A stretch of 64,000 bases of DNA from the NCBI GenBank assembly GCA_046530765.1, contig JBHEQS010000008.1, positions 20,405 through 84,404 of the forward strand. Direction: 5' to 3'. The translations under genes were made by a program, and so were the position numbers. The notes under the pieces are model-generated. The model was not told where the DNA came from and did no database searches. It saw only the letters and a list, made by a program, of their open reading frames with translations. Positions 29,193-38,807 of this stretch are shown here, in pieces (positions within the stretch are counted from its first letter, which is position 1; every line of letters begins with the position of its first letter). The DNA comes from Arsenophonus sp046530765. GTDB lineage: Bacteria; Pseudomonadota; Gammaproteobacteria; Enterobacterales; Enterobacteriaceae.

Positions 29193-29915
29193 AATAATTA
29201 AAATAATATGAGGTTTTTTTAGAAAAAATATCTCACAATTTTATTAGGCAAAAATCTCGACGTAGTTTTTTTTTAAATTTTAAAAATTTTTATTTTATGC
29301 AATTTTTTTGTTTAGCAATAACTTACTTTAACATATAGAATTTTTTTACATTAAAAAATAAAATAAAGTTATTATTGGTACAATAAAAAAAATTATTATA
29401 ATATATCATACTATGTTCTAACTTTATTTTACATATTAGTAATATCAAATATTTTATATTCGACAGAATATAATTTAATAATTATTATAGTTGGTTTAAT
29501 TTTGACTAGCAAAAAACTACTTTGTATACGATTTATAAATTTTCATATTGTGCAACTAATGTTCATAAAATAATTTATTCTTTGAATAGATGTAATTTAT
29601 ATATTTTATAAACTTTTATTATGAGCTTTGATTAACTAGCTACATAATTAGTTGAATGTAAATACAAAAAAAATATTAATATATATAATTAATGATAATA
29701 TATTTGTTACAAATGACATTTTTTCTTTTACTCAAGTTAATTTCTATTATATATAGAAAATTACAGGATAAAAAATCTTCAAAATATAATCATTGTTCAT
29801 AAAATTATTAAATCATTGTAATATAAGTTATTAATATTATAGTTTTGAGATAACTAACAAATACAGATAGTTTTTTAATTTTTTTTAAAATAAATAAGTA
29901 TTTCTATAATTAGCC

Positions 29916-29962
29916 AAGAGTTTCATGATGGTATATAATTCATCATGAAACTCTTTTGTTGT
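29916..29962 (+). terminator. orphan canonical Rho-independent terminator
   Basis: AAGAGTTTCATGATG (29916-29930) pairs perfectly with CATCATGAAACTCTT (29941-29955) around a 10-nt loop, and TTGTTGTTT follows. This is the best-formed intrinsic terminator in the window, yet no gene lies within 3.5 kb upstream on the plus strand. It marks either a deleted gene or an unrecognised transcript. Confidence 0.75.
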
Positions 29963-30075
29963 TTAATTTCTGCGTATAAATATGATTTAATGATTACTGC
30001 TTTGAAGTAAAATTAATTTTTAATTGATATTAGAAATTAATTTTTTCTAGATAACTAATTAATGCTCTAATGATT

Positions 30076-30105
30076 TTTATATTTATATTTATATTTATAT
30101 TTATA
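30076..30105. repeat. TTTATA hexamer array
   Basis: Five perfect tandem copies of TTTATA in gene-less DNA; likely replication slippage. Confidence 0.85.
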
Positions 30106-30788
30106 GTAAAAAGATTAAGTATAAATAAAATATTAATAATCATAACATATTATTCTAATTATGTAACAGATTTAGCTTTCATTTCTATTGTAGCTAATAA
30201 AAATATTTAACCTGATAACATCTTGTTCTTAATATCTATTTCGATATAAGATCCATATCTAGATTAGCAGTAATACTATATAATAAAATTATTTATTTAA
30301 AATTGTTCTATTAAGAAATTTTTCTTTTATATTCTATTAACAATTTATATATAAATAAAATTTTTCTTAAAGCATGAATTTTATCTCCAATAAATTATTT
30401 TTTATTTATTTAATATAACAATGGATTAAATTTTAACATAAAATAATTAAAATTTAATAAAATGAAATATAAATAATAATAGACTGTATGAATATATAAA
30501 TATTACTATTTTATTTAAAATAGTTTATATAGAACTTCTCTAGAATATATTTATAATATTTGTATACACTTAATTTTATAATAATATTGATTTTAAATTA
30601 AATTAAAATACACCTACTCAACTAAATTAGCATATACATGTATAATTTAATTATTAATATTAATAGCAATTATGTTTAATGTTTTTATATAATTATTTTT
30701 ACATTAAAATATCTATTTAATAACAAAATATACTTAAACGATATTAAGTGTATAATTAAATGATAACTTAATAATTAAAATTAATATT

Positions 30789-31697
30789 ATGAACATGCTC
30801 GATATTAATGCAGTGAAAGATTTTTTTTTAAATTTGCAAAATAAACTATGTAGAAAACTAGAAGATATTGATAAAACTGAAAAATTTTCAGAACATAACT
30901 GGAAGCATAAAGAAAAAGGAGGTGGTCGTAGCTGTATACTAAAGCAAGGTTCAATTTTTGAACTAGCTGGTGTTAATTTTTCACATATAGGCGGTAAAAA
31001 ATTACCACCTTCTTCCACAGAAGGTCGTCCTTTTCTATCGGATCGACAATACCAAGTAATGGGTGTTTCTTTAGTTGCTCATCCATTAAACCCTTATGTT
31101 CCAACAGCTCATGCTAATATTCGATTTTTTATTGCAGAAAAGTCAAGTAAATCATCGGTATGGTGGTTTGGTGGTGGCTTTGATTTAACCCCTTATTATG
31201 GATTTGAAGAAGATATTATACACTGGCATAAGACTGCGAAGTCTTTATGTTTACCTTATGGAAAAGAAATATATCCAAACTATAAAAAATGGTGTGATCG
31301 CTATTTTTTTATTAAACATCGTAATGAGCCTAGAGGTGTTGGGGGTATTTTTTTTGATGATTTAAATAAACCTGATTTCATTACTTCATTTAACTTTACT
31401 CAGGATGTAGGCAACGGTTTTCTTAAAGCATATTTACCAATTGTTAAAAAAAGAAAGGATACACCTTGGGGTGAACGAGAACGTCAATTTCAGTTATATC
31501 GTCGTGGACGCTATGCAGAATTTAATTTGTTATGTGATCGCGGAACAATGTTCGGCTTACAGACAGGAGGTAGAACAGAATCAATATTAATGTCATTGCC
31601 ACCTCTAGTAAGGTGGGAATGTAACTATTATCCTGAATCCAATTCAGATGAAGAAAAACTTTATAATAATTTTTTAATCGAAAAAAATTGGGTATAA
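30789..31697 (+). CDS. hemF: oxygen-dependent coproporphyrinogen III oxidase HemF
   Basis: HemF uses molecular oxygen to convert two propionate side chains of coproporphyrinogen III to vinyl groups, directly after HemE in heme synthesis. The 302-residue protein (E. coli 299) carries GGGRSCILK, AGVNFSHI, GVSLVAHPLNPYVPTAHANIRFF, WWFGGGFDLTPYYGFEEDIIHWH, KHRNEPRGVGGIFFDDL and GLQTGGRTESILMSLPP; the conserved histidines of the active site are present. Choice of HemF implies an aerobic niche. No Shine-Dalgarno is visible before either ATG 30789 or the Met two codons later, so the exact start is uncertain by two residues. It converges on der with 20 nt between stops, an adjacency not found in E. 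coli. Confidence 0.96.
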   Translation: MNMLDINAVKDFFLNLQNKLCRKLEDIDKTEKFSEHNWKHKEKGGGRSCILKQGSIFELAGVNFSHIGGKKLPPSSTEGRPFLSDRQYQVMGVSLVAHPLNPYVPTAHANIRFFIAEKSSKSSVWWFGGGFDLTPYYGFEEDIIHWHKTAKSLCLPYGKEIYPNYKKWCDRYFFIKHRNEPRGVGGIFFDDLNKPDFITSFNFTQDVGNGFLKAYLPIVKKRKDTPWGERERQFQLYRRGRYAEFNLLCDRGTMFGLQTGGRTESILMSLPPLVRWECNYYPESNSDEEKLYNNFLIEKNWV

Positions 31698-31705
31698 ATA
31701 TAATC

Positions 31706-31728
31706 TGCATTCTTATTTTAAGAATGCA
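31706..31728. terminator. shared bidirectional terminator between hemF and der
   Basis: TGCATTCTTA (31706-31715) and TAAGAATGCA (31719-31728) form a 10-bp stem with a 3-nt loop. TTTTATT follows on the plus strand and A/T-rich sequence on the minus strand. It overlaps the last codons and stop of der, so one element can serve both converging genes. Confidence 0.75.
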
Positions 31729-33220
31729 TTTTATTACTAATATTTCTATTATGTGATATTAAACGTTTATGCCTGTGCATCTGAGATTGTATTAATTTAT
31801 TCTTTTTAAATATATAAGGATTATTTCCTTCTTTAAATTGAATACGAATTGGTGTGCCAGTAACTCGTAATGCATATCGAAAGTAGTTCATTAAATAATT
31901 TTTGTAAGAATCAGGTAAATCAGATACTTGATTACCATGAATAACAATAACTGGTGGATTATAACCGCCTGTATGAGCATATTTCATTTTTACTCTGTGA
32001 CCTCGTATAATTGGTGGCTGATGTTTTATTTCTGCCATTTTCATAATACGCGTTAATAATGCAGTTCCTGTTCGACGTGTTGCAGATTTGTAAGATTCAT
32101 GAATAGACTTAAATAAATTACCAACACCACTATTATGTAATGCTGAAATAAAATGTACTTTGATTAAATTAGTAAAACATAGTCGCAAATCTAGAATATT
32201 TTTTAGCACTTGACGATCTTTTTGTAATATACAGTCCCACTTATTGACAACAATCACCACAGAACGTCCAGCATTCAAAATAAAATCTAGTAATGATAAA
32301 TCTTGATAAGAAATTCCTTGAATTGCATCAACAACATGCAAAACAACATTAGCATCCTTAATTGATTGCAAAGCTTTGATCACAGAAAATCTTTCAATAG
32401 TTTTAGTTATTTTCCACCGTCTGTGGATCCCGGCAGTATCAATAAGTATATATTTACATCCATTTCTCTCCATAGGAATATAAATACTATCACGAGTAGT
32501 ACCTGGCATATTATAAACAAGCACTCTTTTCTCTCTTAAAATACAATTAGTTAATGTAGATTTACCAACATTTGGTCTACCAACAATAGCTAATTTAATT
32601 GGTGATGAAGATGAATAAAAAACTTCTTCTTTATTATCTTTAATTTCTACTTTTTTTTCTTGATCAAACAGATATCTATAATTAACTTTTTCTTTAGATA
32701 ATTTTATATTATTAATTAATTTTTTAGAAGAATATGTCAAAATAACTTTTTCAATTAGTTGTGATATCCCTAGTCCGTGTGATGCCGAGATTGGATAAAT
32801 ATCTTTTATACCAAGTATATAAAAATCACTTAATATTACATTAATATCTAAACCGTCAGTTTTATTTGCTACTAAGTAAATATCTTTTTTATAATTACGT
32901 AAATGTTTAGCAATAGTATAATCTAATGGCATCAATCCTGATCTAACATCAACTATAAAAAAAATAATATTAGCTTCTTGTATTGCTAGTAATGATTGAG
33001 ACGTTATATAAGTTTCTATTCCTTTTTTTGAATCATCAATACCACCAGTATCAATAACAATAAATTCATGTTCTTCAAATTTTACTTTCCCGTACTTTCT
33101 ATCGCGCGTTAAACCAGAAAAATTAGAAACCAATGCATCTCTAGTTTTAGTTAATTTATTAAATAAAGTAGATTTACCAACATTTGGTCGACCTATTATC
33201 GCGATAACAACAGGTATCAT
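31718..33220 (-). CDS. der: ribosome assembly GTPase Der (EngA)
   Basis: Der is the double-domain GTPase needed for maturation of the 50S subunit. Two G domains are visible, each with GRPNVGKST (about residues 10-18 and 214-222), DTGGI / DTAGI switch II motifs, and NKTD / NKWD specificity motifs. A C-terminal KH-like domain contains PPVIVIHGNQ and YLMNYFRYALRVTGTPI. Length is 500 against 490 in E. coli; extra residues lie in the linker around 180-205. The start MIPVVIAIIGRPNVGKS matches the family. It is the last gene of the minus-strand block that includes bamB, 77 nt downstream of it. Confidence 0.96.
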   Translation of the reverse strand: MIPVVIAIIGRPNVGKSTLFNKLTKTRDALVSNFSGLTRDRKYGKVKFEEHEFIVIDTGGIDDSKKGIETYITSQSLLAIQEANIIFFIVDVRSGLMPLDYTIAKHLRNYKKDIYLVANKTDGLDINVILSDFYILGIKDIYPISASHGLGISQLIEKVILTYSSKKLINNIKLSKEKVNYRYLFDQEKKVEIKDNKEEVFYSSSSPIKLAIVGRPNVGKSTLTNCILREKRVLVYNMPGTTRDSIYIPMERNGCKYILIDTAGIHRRWKITKTIERFSVIKALQSIKDANVVLHVVDAIQGISYQDLSLLDFILNAGRSVVIVVNKWDCILQKDRQVLKNILDLRLCFTNLIKVHFISALHNSGVGNLFKSIHESYKSATRRTGTALLTRIMKMAEIKHQPPIIRGHRVKMKYAHTGGYNPPVIVIHGNQVSDLPDSYKNYLMNYFRYALRVTGTPIRIQFKEGNNPYIFKKNKLIQSQMHRHKRLISHNRNISNKMHS

Positions 33221-33297
33221 TTTAGATGCCTCAAAGAAATTAAAATTGATATCTTGATGTTAACATTCATAATATAAAAAAAGTAACACATATAAAA

Positions 33298-34476
33298 TTA
33301 ATGGCTTATAAGATATACAGTTCCATCTTTTGCTTGAATAAGCAATTTATTATTAAAAATTATTGGCTTAATCTGTATTCCAGAACTATTAATTTTATTT
33401 TTAACAATAAATTTTCCATCTTGTATATCTAACCAGTAAAGATAACCATATTTATCACCAACTACTAAGTAGTTACCACAAATAGCAGGTGCAGTTAAAT
33501 TACGATTTAACAAGTCGTCTTGAGTCCATAAAGTTACACCATCACTTTTGTTAATAGCAAATACTCTATCATTTTGATCAACCAAATATATAATGTTATT
33601 GACAATAATAATATCATTTACGGATCCTAAATTGCGTTTCCATATAATTTTTCCTGAGCGCATATCCATTGCAACTAAATCACCATTGTAAGCAACAGCA
33701 AAAATATCTCCTGATTTGATATCAATAACTGGCGTCATATTGACATCATGCAAACGATCAATTTCAGTTAAACCATGAATTTGAGAAATATATTGTTGCC
33801 ATAGAATCTCTCCTTGAGTAAGCATTATAGCACTAATACGTCCTCCATAACTACCAACAATAGCTACATTATGATCTATAGCAGGTGCTGATTTTCCTCT
33901 TATTGATAATAGTGAATTACCTAAATCAGTACTCCATTTGCTATGCCCAGTTTGCGCATCTAATGCCTGTATAATACCATTATTGGTGTGTATCAATAAT
34001 AAATTATTAGCAATTACTGGTTTAGAAAGCGCCTCTCCTGAAACATCTTTTTCCCATGCAATTTTTCCATTAATCTTACTTAATGCAATAACTTTACCTG
34101 TTTCTGTTCCTATATAAAGTTTATCGCTTGAAATCGTCAATCCACTGAAAAGTAATGCAGGTAAATTAGTCTTAAAAAAATTAATTTCTTGTGATAAATC
34201 AATTGACCATAATATGCTACCTGAATAAACATTCATTGCCTTTACAGTCCCTTTTCTATCTGCTGCATAAACAACAGAATCGCTGTAAACAGGTGAAAGT
34301 TTAGAATAATGCTTTCCACTTCCATTACCTATTGATTGATGCCAAACGATAAAAGGTGAAAATTGATTTCTTATATTATGAAGAGTCGATAATCTTATAA
34401 TTTTTTTTTCTGCTGAGCATCCAATTAATAAAGTTGTCGTCAATAAATAAATCAAGAGTATTCTACCAAATTGCAT
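33298..34476 (-). CDS. bamB: outer-membrane assembly lipoprotein BamB
   Basis: BamB is the beta-propeller lipoprotein of the BAM complex that assists insertion of outer-membrane beta-barrels. The N-terminal signal ends in the lipobox LIGC (Cys 20), which gives an acylated mature protein. The rest shows repeated PQQ-like blades with G.I.W motifs (GSILWSIDLS, GKIAWEKDVSG, GHSKWSTDLG, GEILWQQYIS, GKIIWKRNLG, GVTLWTQDDL). The length, 392 residues, equals E. coli BamB. Its retention says the symbiont still builds an outer membrane with barrel proteins. The yfgM stop is 14 nt upstream of its start, so it is in one operon with yfgM and hisS. Confidence 0.95.
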   Translation of the reverse strand: MQFGRILLIYLLTTTLLIGCSAEKKIIRLSTLHNIRNQFSPFIVWHQSIGNGSGKHYSKLSPVYSDSVVYAADRKGTVKAMNVYSGSILWSIDLSQEINFFKTNLPALLFSGLTISSDKLYIGTETGKVIALSKINGKIAWEKDVSGEALSKPVIANNLLLIHTNNGIIQALDAQTGHSKWSTDLGNSLLSIRGKSAPAIDHNVAIVGSYGGRISAIMLTQGEILWQQYISQIHGLTEIDRLHDVNMTPVIDIKSGDIFAVAYNGDLVAMDMRSGKIIWKRNLGSVNDIIIVNNIIYLVDQNDRVFAINKSDGVTLWTQDDLLNRNLTAPAICGNYLVVGDKYGYLYWLDIQDGKFIVKNKINSSGIQIKPIIFNNKLLIQAKDGTVYLISH

Positions 34477-34490
34477 CTTATATATTCCTA

Positions 34491-35111
34491 TTAGTTTGGT
34501 AAACTATTAATTTTTATTTTTAATATTGTTTTCATAATTTCAGATCCTCTTGACTCAATTCCTTTATAATAAGCCGAACGAGCACCAGCAATATCACCTT
34601 TTTTTAGCAATAAATCGCCACGAATATCTTCAATAATAGTATTCCATCCTTTATTCTTCACGTTAGTCAAAGAAATTAGAACTTTATCTGTCTTGTTTAA
34701 AGCTAATTGAACGCGCGCTAACCTGAGATTTATTAAATCTTTAAGATCATCCAATTTAGCAATTTCTAATGCCTTTAATAATGTTTTTTCTGCATTAATA
34801 ATATTATTATTTTCTACAGCAATTTTAGTTAATTCAATATTGGTGAATACACCATATATATTATTAATTTTATTAGCAAATTGTTCAGCAGCAATTAGAT
34901 ATTGTTTTGAATCTTTCTCTAATTGAGAAGAAATTTTTTCAAAGTCTTCAGAACTTTTCTCTAAATTACTTTCATTATGCAATTGCCAATAATTCCAACA
35001 AATAATTATACTAACTACAATAACTATAGAAATTATTAACATTTTATAATTATTAACAAAAAAATTTTTTATAACGTATATAAGTTTGTTTTTAATGTTA
35101 TAAACTTCCAC
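34491..35111 (-). CDS. yfgM: YfgM, SecYEG-associated TPR-like membrane protein
   Basis: YfgM is an inner-membrane protein with one transmembrane helix (about residues 23-41, MLIISIVIVVSIIICWNYW) and a periplasmic TPR-like domain; in E. coli it associates with SecYEG and the chaperone PpiD. Length is 206 residues, as in E. coli. Helical repeats with ALNKTDKVLISLTNVKN and LLKKGDIAGARSAYYKGIE support the TPR-like fold. The gene lies between hisS (11 nt) and bamB (14 nt), the usual order. The sequence is more diverged than its neighbours but shows no break. Confidence 0.9.
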   Translation of the reverse strand: MEVYNIKNKLIYVIKNFFVNNYKMLIISIVIVVSIIICWNYWQLHNESNLEKSSEDFEKISSQLEKDSKQYLIAAEQFANKINNIYGVFTNIELTKIAVENNNIINAEKTLLKALEIAKLDDLKDLINLRLARVQLALNKTDKVLISLTNVKNKGWNTIIEDIRGDLLLKKGDIAGARSAYYKGIESRGSEIMKTILKIKINSLPN

Positions 35112-35122
35112 TGAATCTCCTT

Positions 35123-36400
35123 TTAACCTAAAAGTTTAGTTAAACATACAGAAATTTTCTTCTGAGAAATTTTTTGCTGTTCTCCAGTACGTAAATTTTT
35201 TATTGTAATTTCACCAGATTGATATTCATTTTCACCTAAAATTAAAGCAATTTTTGCCTGGTATTTATTCGCTTGAATTAATTGTTTCTTAAAATTACCA
35301 TTTCCATGATGTGTCATTAATTTCAAATTCGGCATCTGATCACGAATTTTTTCTGCCAGCACCAATATGTCACTCTTGCTTATTTCACAACAGCTAATCA
35401 AATAAGCATCAACTGTATCATATTTAATAATAAAGTCCGGATTAATCTGTCGAACTAATAGCACTATACGTTCCATTCCCATTGAAAATCCTACTCCAGA
35501 AGTCGGTATACCTCCTAGTTGCTCTACTAGGCCATCATATCTACCTCCTGCACATACAGTACCTTGAGCACCCAATACATCAGTCACCCACTCAAATACA
35601 GTGCGATTATAGTAATCTAAACCACGAACCAAACGTTGATTAATTTTATATTGAACGCCGCACGAATCAAGCAATTTGCAAAGATCACGAAAATGTAGTT
35701 TTGAATCATCACCAAGATAATCAGAAATCAATGGAGCATCATTAAGAAGTTTTTGTATCTTTGGACTTTTAGAGTCAAGGATACGCAATGGATTAGTTAA
35801 TAATCTATATCTAGCATCCTTATCTAATTTATATTCATATTTTTGAAAAAAAATGACTAGTGCATTTCTATATTTTATTCTCTCAGATAATGATCCAATA
35901 GAGTTTAATTCTAACGACAGATGTTTAGTAATTCCCAATTCACGCCACCAACGTGCTGTCATAATGATAAGTTCAGCATCAATATCAGGACCTTCCAAAC
36001 CAAAAACTTCCACACCTAATTGATGGAATTGACGATAACGTCCTTTTTGTGGTCGCTCATAACGAAACATTGGTCCCAAATACCAAAGACGTTGTTGTTT
36101 ATTGTAAAATAAACTATGTTCAATTCCAGCGCGCACACAACCAGCTGTATTTTCTGGACGAAGTGTTAAACTGTTGCCATTTCTGTCAGAAAATGTATAC
36201 ATCTCCTTTTCAGCTATATCTGTTACTTTACCAATTGCGCGATAAAATAGCGAACTTTTCTCTACAATAGGGGTTCGTATTTCACTAAAGCTATAACTAG
36301 TAATTATTTGTTTCAATTTATTTTCAATTTTTTGCCAGAATTGAATATCGTCAGAAAGACAGTCATTCATACCTCTAATAGATTGAATGTTTTTATCCAC
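35123..36400 (-). CDS. hisS: histidyl-tRNA synthetase HisS
   Basis: HisS charges tRNA-His. The class II core is complete: motif 1 region RTPIVEKSSLFYRAIGKVTD, motif 2 RPENTAGCVRAGIEH followed by FRYERPQKGRYRQFHQ, the histidine-A signatures LVRGLDYYNRTVFEWV and AQGTVCAGGRYDGLV, and motif 3 GVGFSMGMERI. The C-terminal anticodon-binding domain contains GENEYQSGEITIKNLRTGEQ. Length is 425 residues against 424 in E. coli. The start MDKNIQSIRGMNDCLSDD matches the family. It leads the hisS-yfgM-bamB cluster; ispG is 113 nt upstream. Confidence 0.97.
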   Translation of the reverse strand: MDKNIQSIRGMNDCLSDDIQFWQKIENKLKQIITSYSFSEIRTPIVEKSSLFYRAIGKVTDIAEKEMYTFSDRNGNSLTLRPENTAGCVRAGIEHSLFYNKQQRLWYLGPMFRYERPQKGRYRQFHQLGVEVFGLEGPDIDAELIIMTARWWRELGITKHLSLELNSIGSLSERIKYRNALVIFFQKYEYKLDKDARYRLLTNPLRILDSKSPKIQKLLNDAPLISDYLGDDSKLHFRDLCKLLDSCGVQYKINQRLVRGLDYYNRTVFEWVTDVLGAQGTVCAGGRYDGLVEQLGGIPTSGVGFSMGMERIVLLVRQINPDFIIKYDTVDAYLISCCEISKSDILVLAEKIRDQMPNLKLMTHHGNGNFKKQLIQANKYQAKIALILGENEYQSGEITIKNLRTGEQQKISQKKISVCLTKLLG

Positions 36401-36513
36401 GTTATTACTCTATGTAAAAAACTTAATATAATATATATTATAAAAGTAAATATTAAGAATAGGCAACTTATAAATAAATTACATCAGTATTATTTTTAGT
36501 CATTATTATTAAA

Positions 36514-37635
36514 TTACTTATCTAATTGTTTTATATTAATTCGATGATTTTCAGATAACATAATGGCTTTTTGGCGAATTTTGGCTTCTAATTGATCTAT
36601 TATGCCATCATTGTCTAAACGTTCTTTTTGACGAACACCATCTTCATAAAATCCGCTCTTTCTTCTTGCCCCTGTTACACCAATAGTAGACACTTCTGCT
36701 TCGCCAGCACCATTAACAACACAACCGATTATTGAAACATCCATTGGTGTAATAATGTCTTCTAATCTCTCCTCTAAAGCATTAACTGTACCGATAACAT
36801 CAAACTCTTGGCGTGAACAGGTTGGACAAGCAATGAAATTAATACCACGTTCCCTGATGTGAAGTGATTTTAAAATATCAAAACCTACTTTAACTTCATC
36901 AATAGGATTAGCGGCTAATGATATACGCAATGTATCACCAATGCCCTCAGATAATAGTATTCCAATCCCAATAGCAGACTTTATAGAGCCAGATCTTGAT
37001 CCACCAGCTTCTGTAATACCTAAATGTAAAGGATTATCAATTTTATCAGCAAGTAAGCGATAAGCCTTAACTGTTAAAAAAACATCTGAAGATTTAACGC
37101 TAATTTTAAATTTATCGAAATTTAATTTATCTAGTATATCTACTTGTCGCATGGCAGATTCAACTAACGCAACGGACGAAGGCTTACCATATTTTTCTTT
37201 AATATCTTTTTCTAATGAACCACTATTGATTCCGATTCGAATAGGAATGTTTTTATCACGTGCACAAGAAATAACTTGCCTAATGCGATTTTTATTACCA
37301 ATGTTTCCTGGATTGATTCGCAAACAATCAGCACCATATTCAGCAATTTTTATAGCTATGCGATAATCAAAATGAATATCTGCAACAATAGGAACACTTA
37401 CTTGTTGCTTGATAAGCTTAAATGCTTCAGCTGCGTCCATTGTTGGTACAGAAACCCGTACAATATCAACACCGATTCGTTCTAAAGATTTAATCTGTTT
37501 GATTGTTGCTAAAACATCAATTGTGTTAGTGTTTGTCATGGATTGCACTGTAATTGGCGCACCGTTACCAACAGGAACATTGCCTATATAAATTCTAGTT
37601 GATTTACGTCTTTTTATCAATGCATTATCGTGCAT
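36514..37635 (-). CDS. ispG: (E)-4-hydroxy-3-methylbut-2-enyl-diphosphate synthase IspG
   Basis: IspG is the iron-sulfur enzyme that converts cyclic MEcPP to HMBPP in the MEP isoprenoid pathway, which supplies undecaprenyl phosphate and quinones. The N-terminal TIM barrel (VGNGAPITVQSMTNT, DIVRVSVPTMDAAEA, LRINPGNIG) and the iron-sulfur domain with ligands in ACPTCSRQEFD and IGCVVNGAGEAE are complete. Length is 373 residues, one more than E. coli. It lies between rodZ and hisS as in E. coli, with 140 and 113 nt gaps. Confidence 0.96.
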   Translation of the reverse strand: MHDNALIKRRKSTRIYIGNVPVGNGAPITVQSMTNTNTIDVLATIKQIKSLERIGVDIVRVSVPTMDAAEAFKLIKQQVSVPIVADIHFDYRIAIKIAEYGADCLRINPGNIGNKNRIRQVISCARDKNIPIRIGINSGSLEKDIKEKYGKPSSVALVESAMRQVDILDKLNFDKFKISVKSSDVFLTVKAYRLLADKIDNPLHLGITEAGGSRSGSIKSAIGIGILLSEGIGDTLRISLAANPIDEVKVGFDILKSLHIRERGINFIACPTCSRQEFDVIGTVNALEERLEDIITPMDVSIIGCVVNGAGEAEVSTIGVTGARRKSGFYEDGVRQKERLDNDGIIDQLEAKIRQKAIMLSENHRINIKQLDK

Positions 37636-37677
37636 AAGTATACCCCGACATTTTCAATGATACTATATATTTCTATA

Positions 37678-37709
37678 ATTAAAGCCATCGAATTAACGAT
37701 GGCTTTAAT
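37678..37709 (-). terminator. Rho-independent terminator of rodZ
   Basis: ATTAAAGCCATCG (37678-37690) and CGATGGCTTTAAT (37697-37709) pair over 13 bp around a 6-nt loop. It is the most G/C-rich hairpin of the block. On the minus strand it lies about 67 nt after the rodZ stop and 42 nt before the ispG start, so it separates the two transcripts or attenuates read-through. Confidence 0.7.
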
Positions 37710-37775
37710 ATAATTTATTTGAAATTTGTCATTATTTGTAGATTTTATACTAGATATATTCTGGAATCATTTCAT

Positions 37776-38807
37776 TTACAATCCAGGCAGTTTAAAATTA
37801 GCAGGTCGATTAATTTTAATAAATCGAGTTAGATCAATTGCGTTTCCTTTAAATATCAGTTTAACGTTTGCTGGTATGCCAATATTAAACTGATAAGGAA
37901 GTTCTCCTTTTAATTCAAGTTTTTGTCCAGCATTTTTAATACCTCTAAATAAAATTTTACCTTTAGCATCACGAACTTCCAACCAACACTCACCATTAAA
38001 GCTAATTACAACTTCACTACTTGTATATTTTATTGCATCAGAATCAGTATGCGTAGAATCTTTTTTTGTCGTATTTTTCTCTAAATTATCATCTATTTTG
38101 TCAGACAACTGTTCTGTTTTCATTTTTTCTGAATTTGTTGACCCAATATTAATATTTGTATTACTATTTTTTAATGTTTCAGAAAGTATCGTTGATCTAG
38201 ATGTAGGTGATATAATATTATTATCTATTTCTGTATTTCTAGATTGTATATTGTCTTCTATTTGTGATTTATTTACATTATTTTTTTTACTAATTTCTGT
38301 TTCGATCTCAGAAGAAGAGAAAGAATCTTCAGACATCATATCAGAGCTATTATGTCCTGCCATAATAGCAATTTCTTGTTTTTGTACCTTGTACTCTTGC
38401 CACCACCACATGCCTATCATAATAATACAAATAATAATAATTATCCATGTTAATTTCATTAACCAACTTTCTCTGTTTTTGGATATTTTTCCTATAGAAT
38501 AGCTTTGCCTTGGAAAAACTACTGACGATTTTGTAGGTTCATGTTTTTTTAATAATTCAATAATTTCTTTTTCTGGAATTTTTACTAATTTTGCATAAGA
38601 ACGAATATAACCACGTAAGAAAGTAGGATCAACACAATTGAAATTGCTATCTTCCTCCATCTCACGTATTGTGCATACTTTTAAACATAGTCGCTTAGAA
38701 ACAATTTCTCTTGAAAGATTAAGAGTTTCCCTGGCCTGCAATAAACGTTGGCCAATAGTAATTTCTATTTTTTCTGTTTTAGGTTTATTATTCATTAGTG
38801 GAAACAT
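37776..38807 (-). CDS. rodZ: cell-shape protein RodZ
   Basis: RodZ is a bitopic membrane protein that links MreB to the elongation machinery. A cytoplasmic Xre-like helix-turn-helix domain (GQRLLQARETLNLSREIVSKRLCLKV, about residues 20-45, and FLRGYIRSYAKL) is followed by one transmembrane helix near 115-133 (WLMKLTWIIIIICIIMIGMWWW), a Ser/Asn/Thr-rich periplasmic linker (about 145-255) and the C-terminal DUF4115 domain (VVISFNGECWLEVRDAKGKILFRG). Length is 343 against 337 in E. coli. A second in-frame ATG at 38795 (MNNKPKTEK) is an equally good start. Its retention implies a rod-shaped cell or at least MreB-based wall growth. Confidence 0.93.
   Translation of the reverse strand: MFPLMNNKPKTEKIEITIGQRLLQARETLNLSREIVSKRLCLKVCTIREMEEDSNFNCVDPTFLRGYIRSYAKLVKIPEKEIIELLKKHEPTKSSVVFPRQSYSIGKISKNRESWLMKLTWIIIIICIIMIGMWWWQEYKVQKQEIAIMAGHNSSDMMSEDSFSSSEIETEISKKNNVNKSQIEDNIQSRNTEIDNNIISPTSRSTILSETLKNSNTNINIGSTNSEKMKTEQLSDKIDDNLEKNTTKKDSTHTDSDAIKYTSSEVVISFNGECWLEVRDAKGKILFRGIKNAGQKLELKGELPYQFNIGIPANVKLIFKGNAIDLTRFIKINRPANFKLPGL

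Larger units (their letters stand above)
26412..30788. other. gene-less interval uvrC-hemF (4.4 kb)
   Basis: No gene is supportable; a 69-codon open frame at 28750-28959 is low-complexity Asn/Ile/Tyr sequence without a ribosome-binding site. The interval holds hairpins at 26438-26469, 28680-28706, 29139-29192 and 29916-29955, pentamer arrays at 26646-26678 and 27735-27798, and a hexamer array at 30076-30105. It is also a join between two distant E. coli segments. Confidence 0.7.

Noticed and set aside
38098..38502. 134-codon Ser/Ile-rich frame antisense to rodZ
   Set aside because: It mirrors the low-complexity Ser/Asn/Thr linker of RodZ; no start signal or motif.
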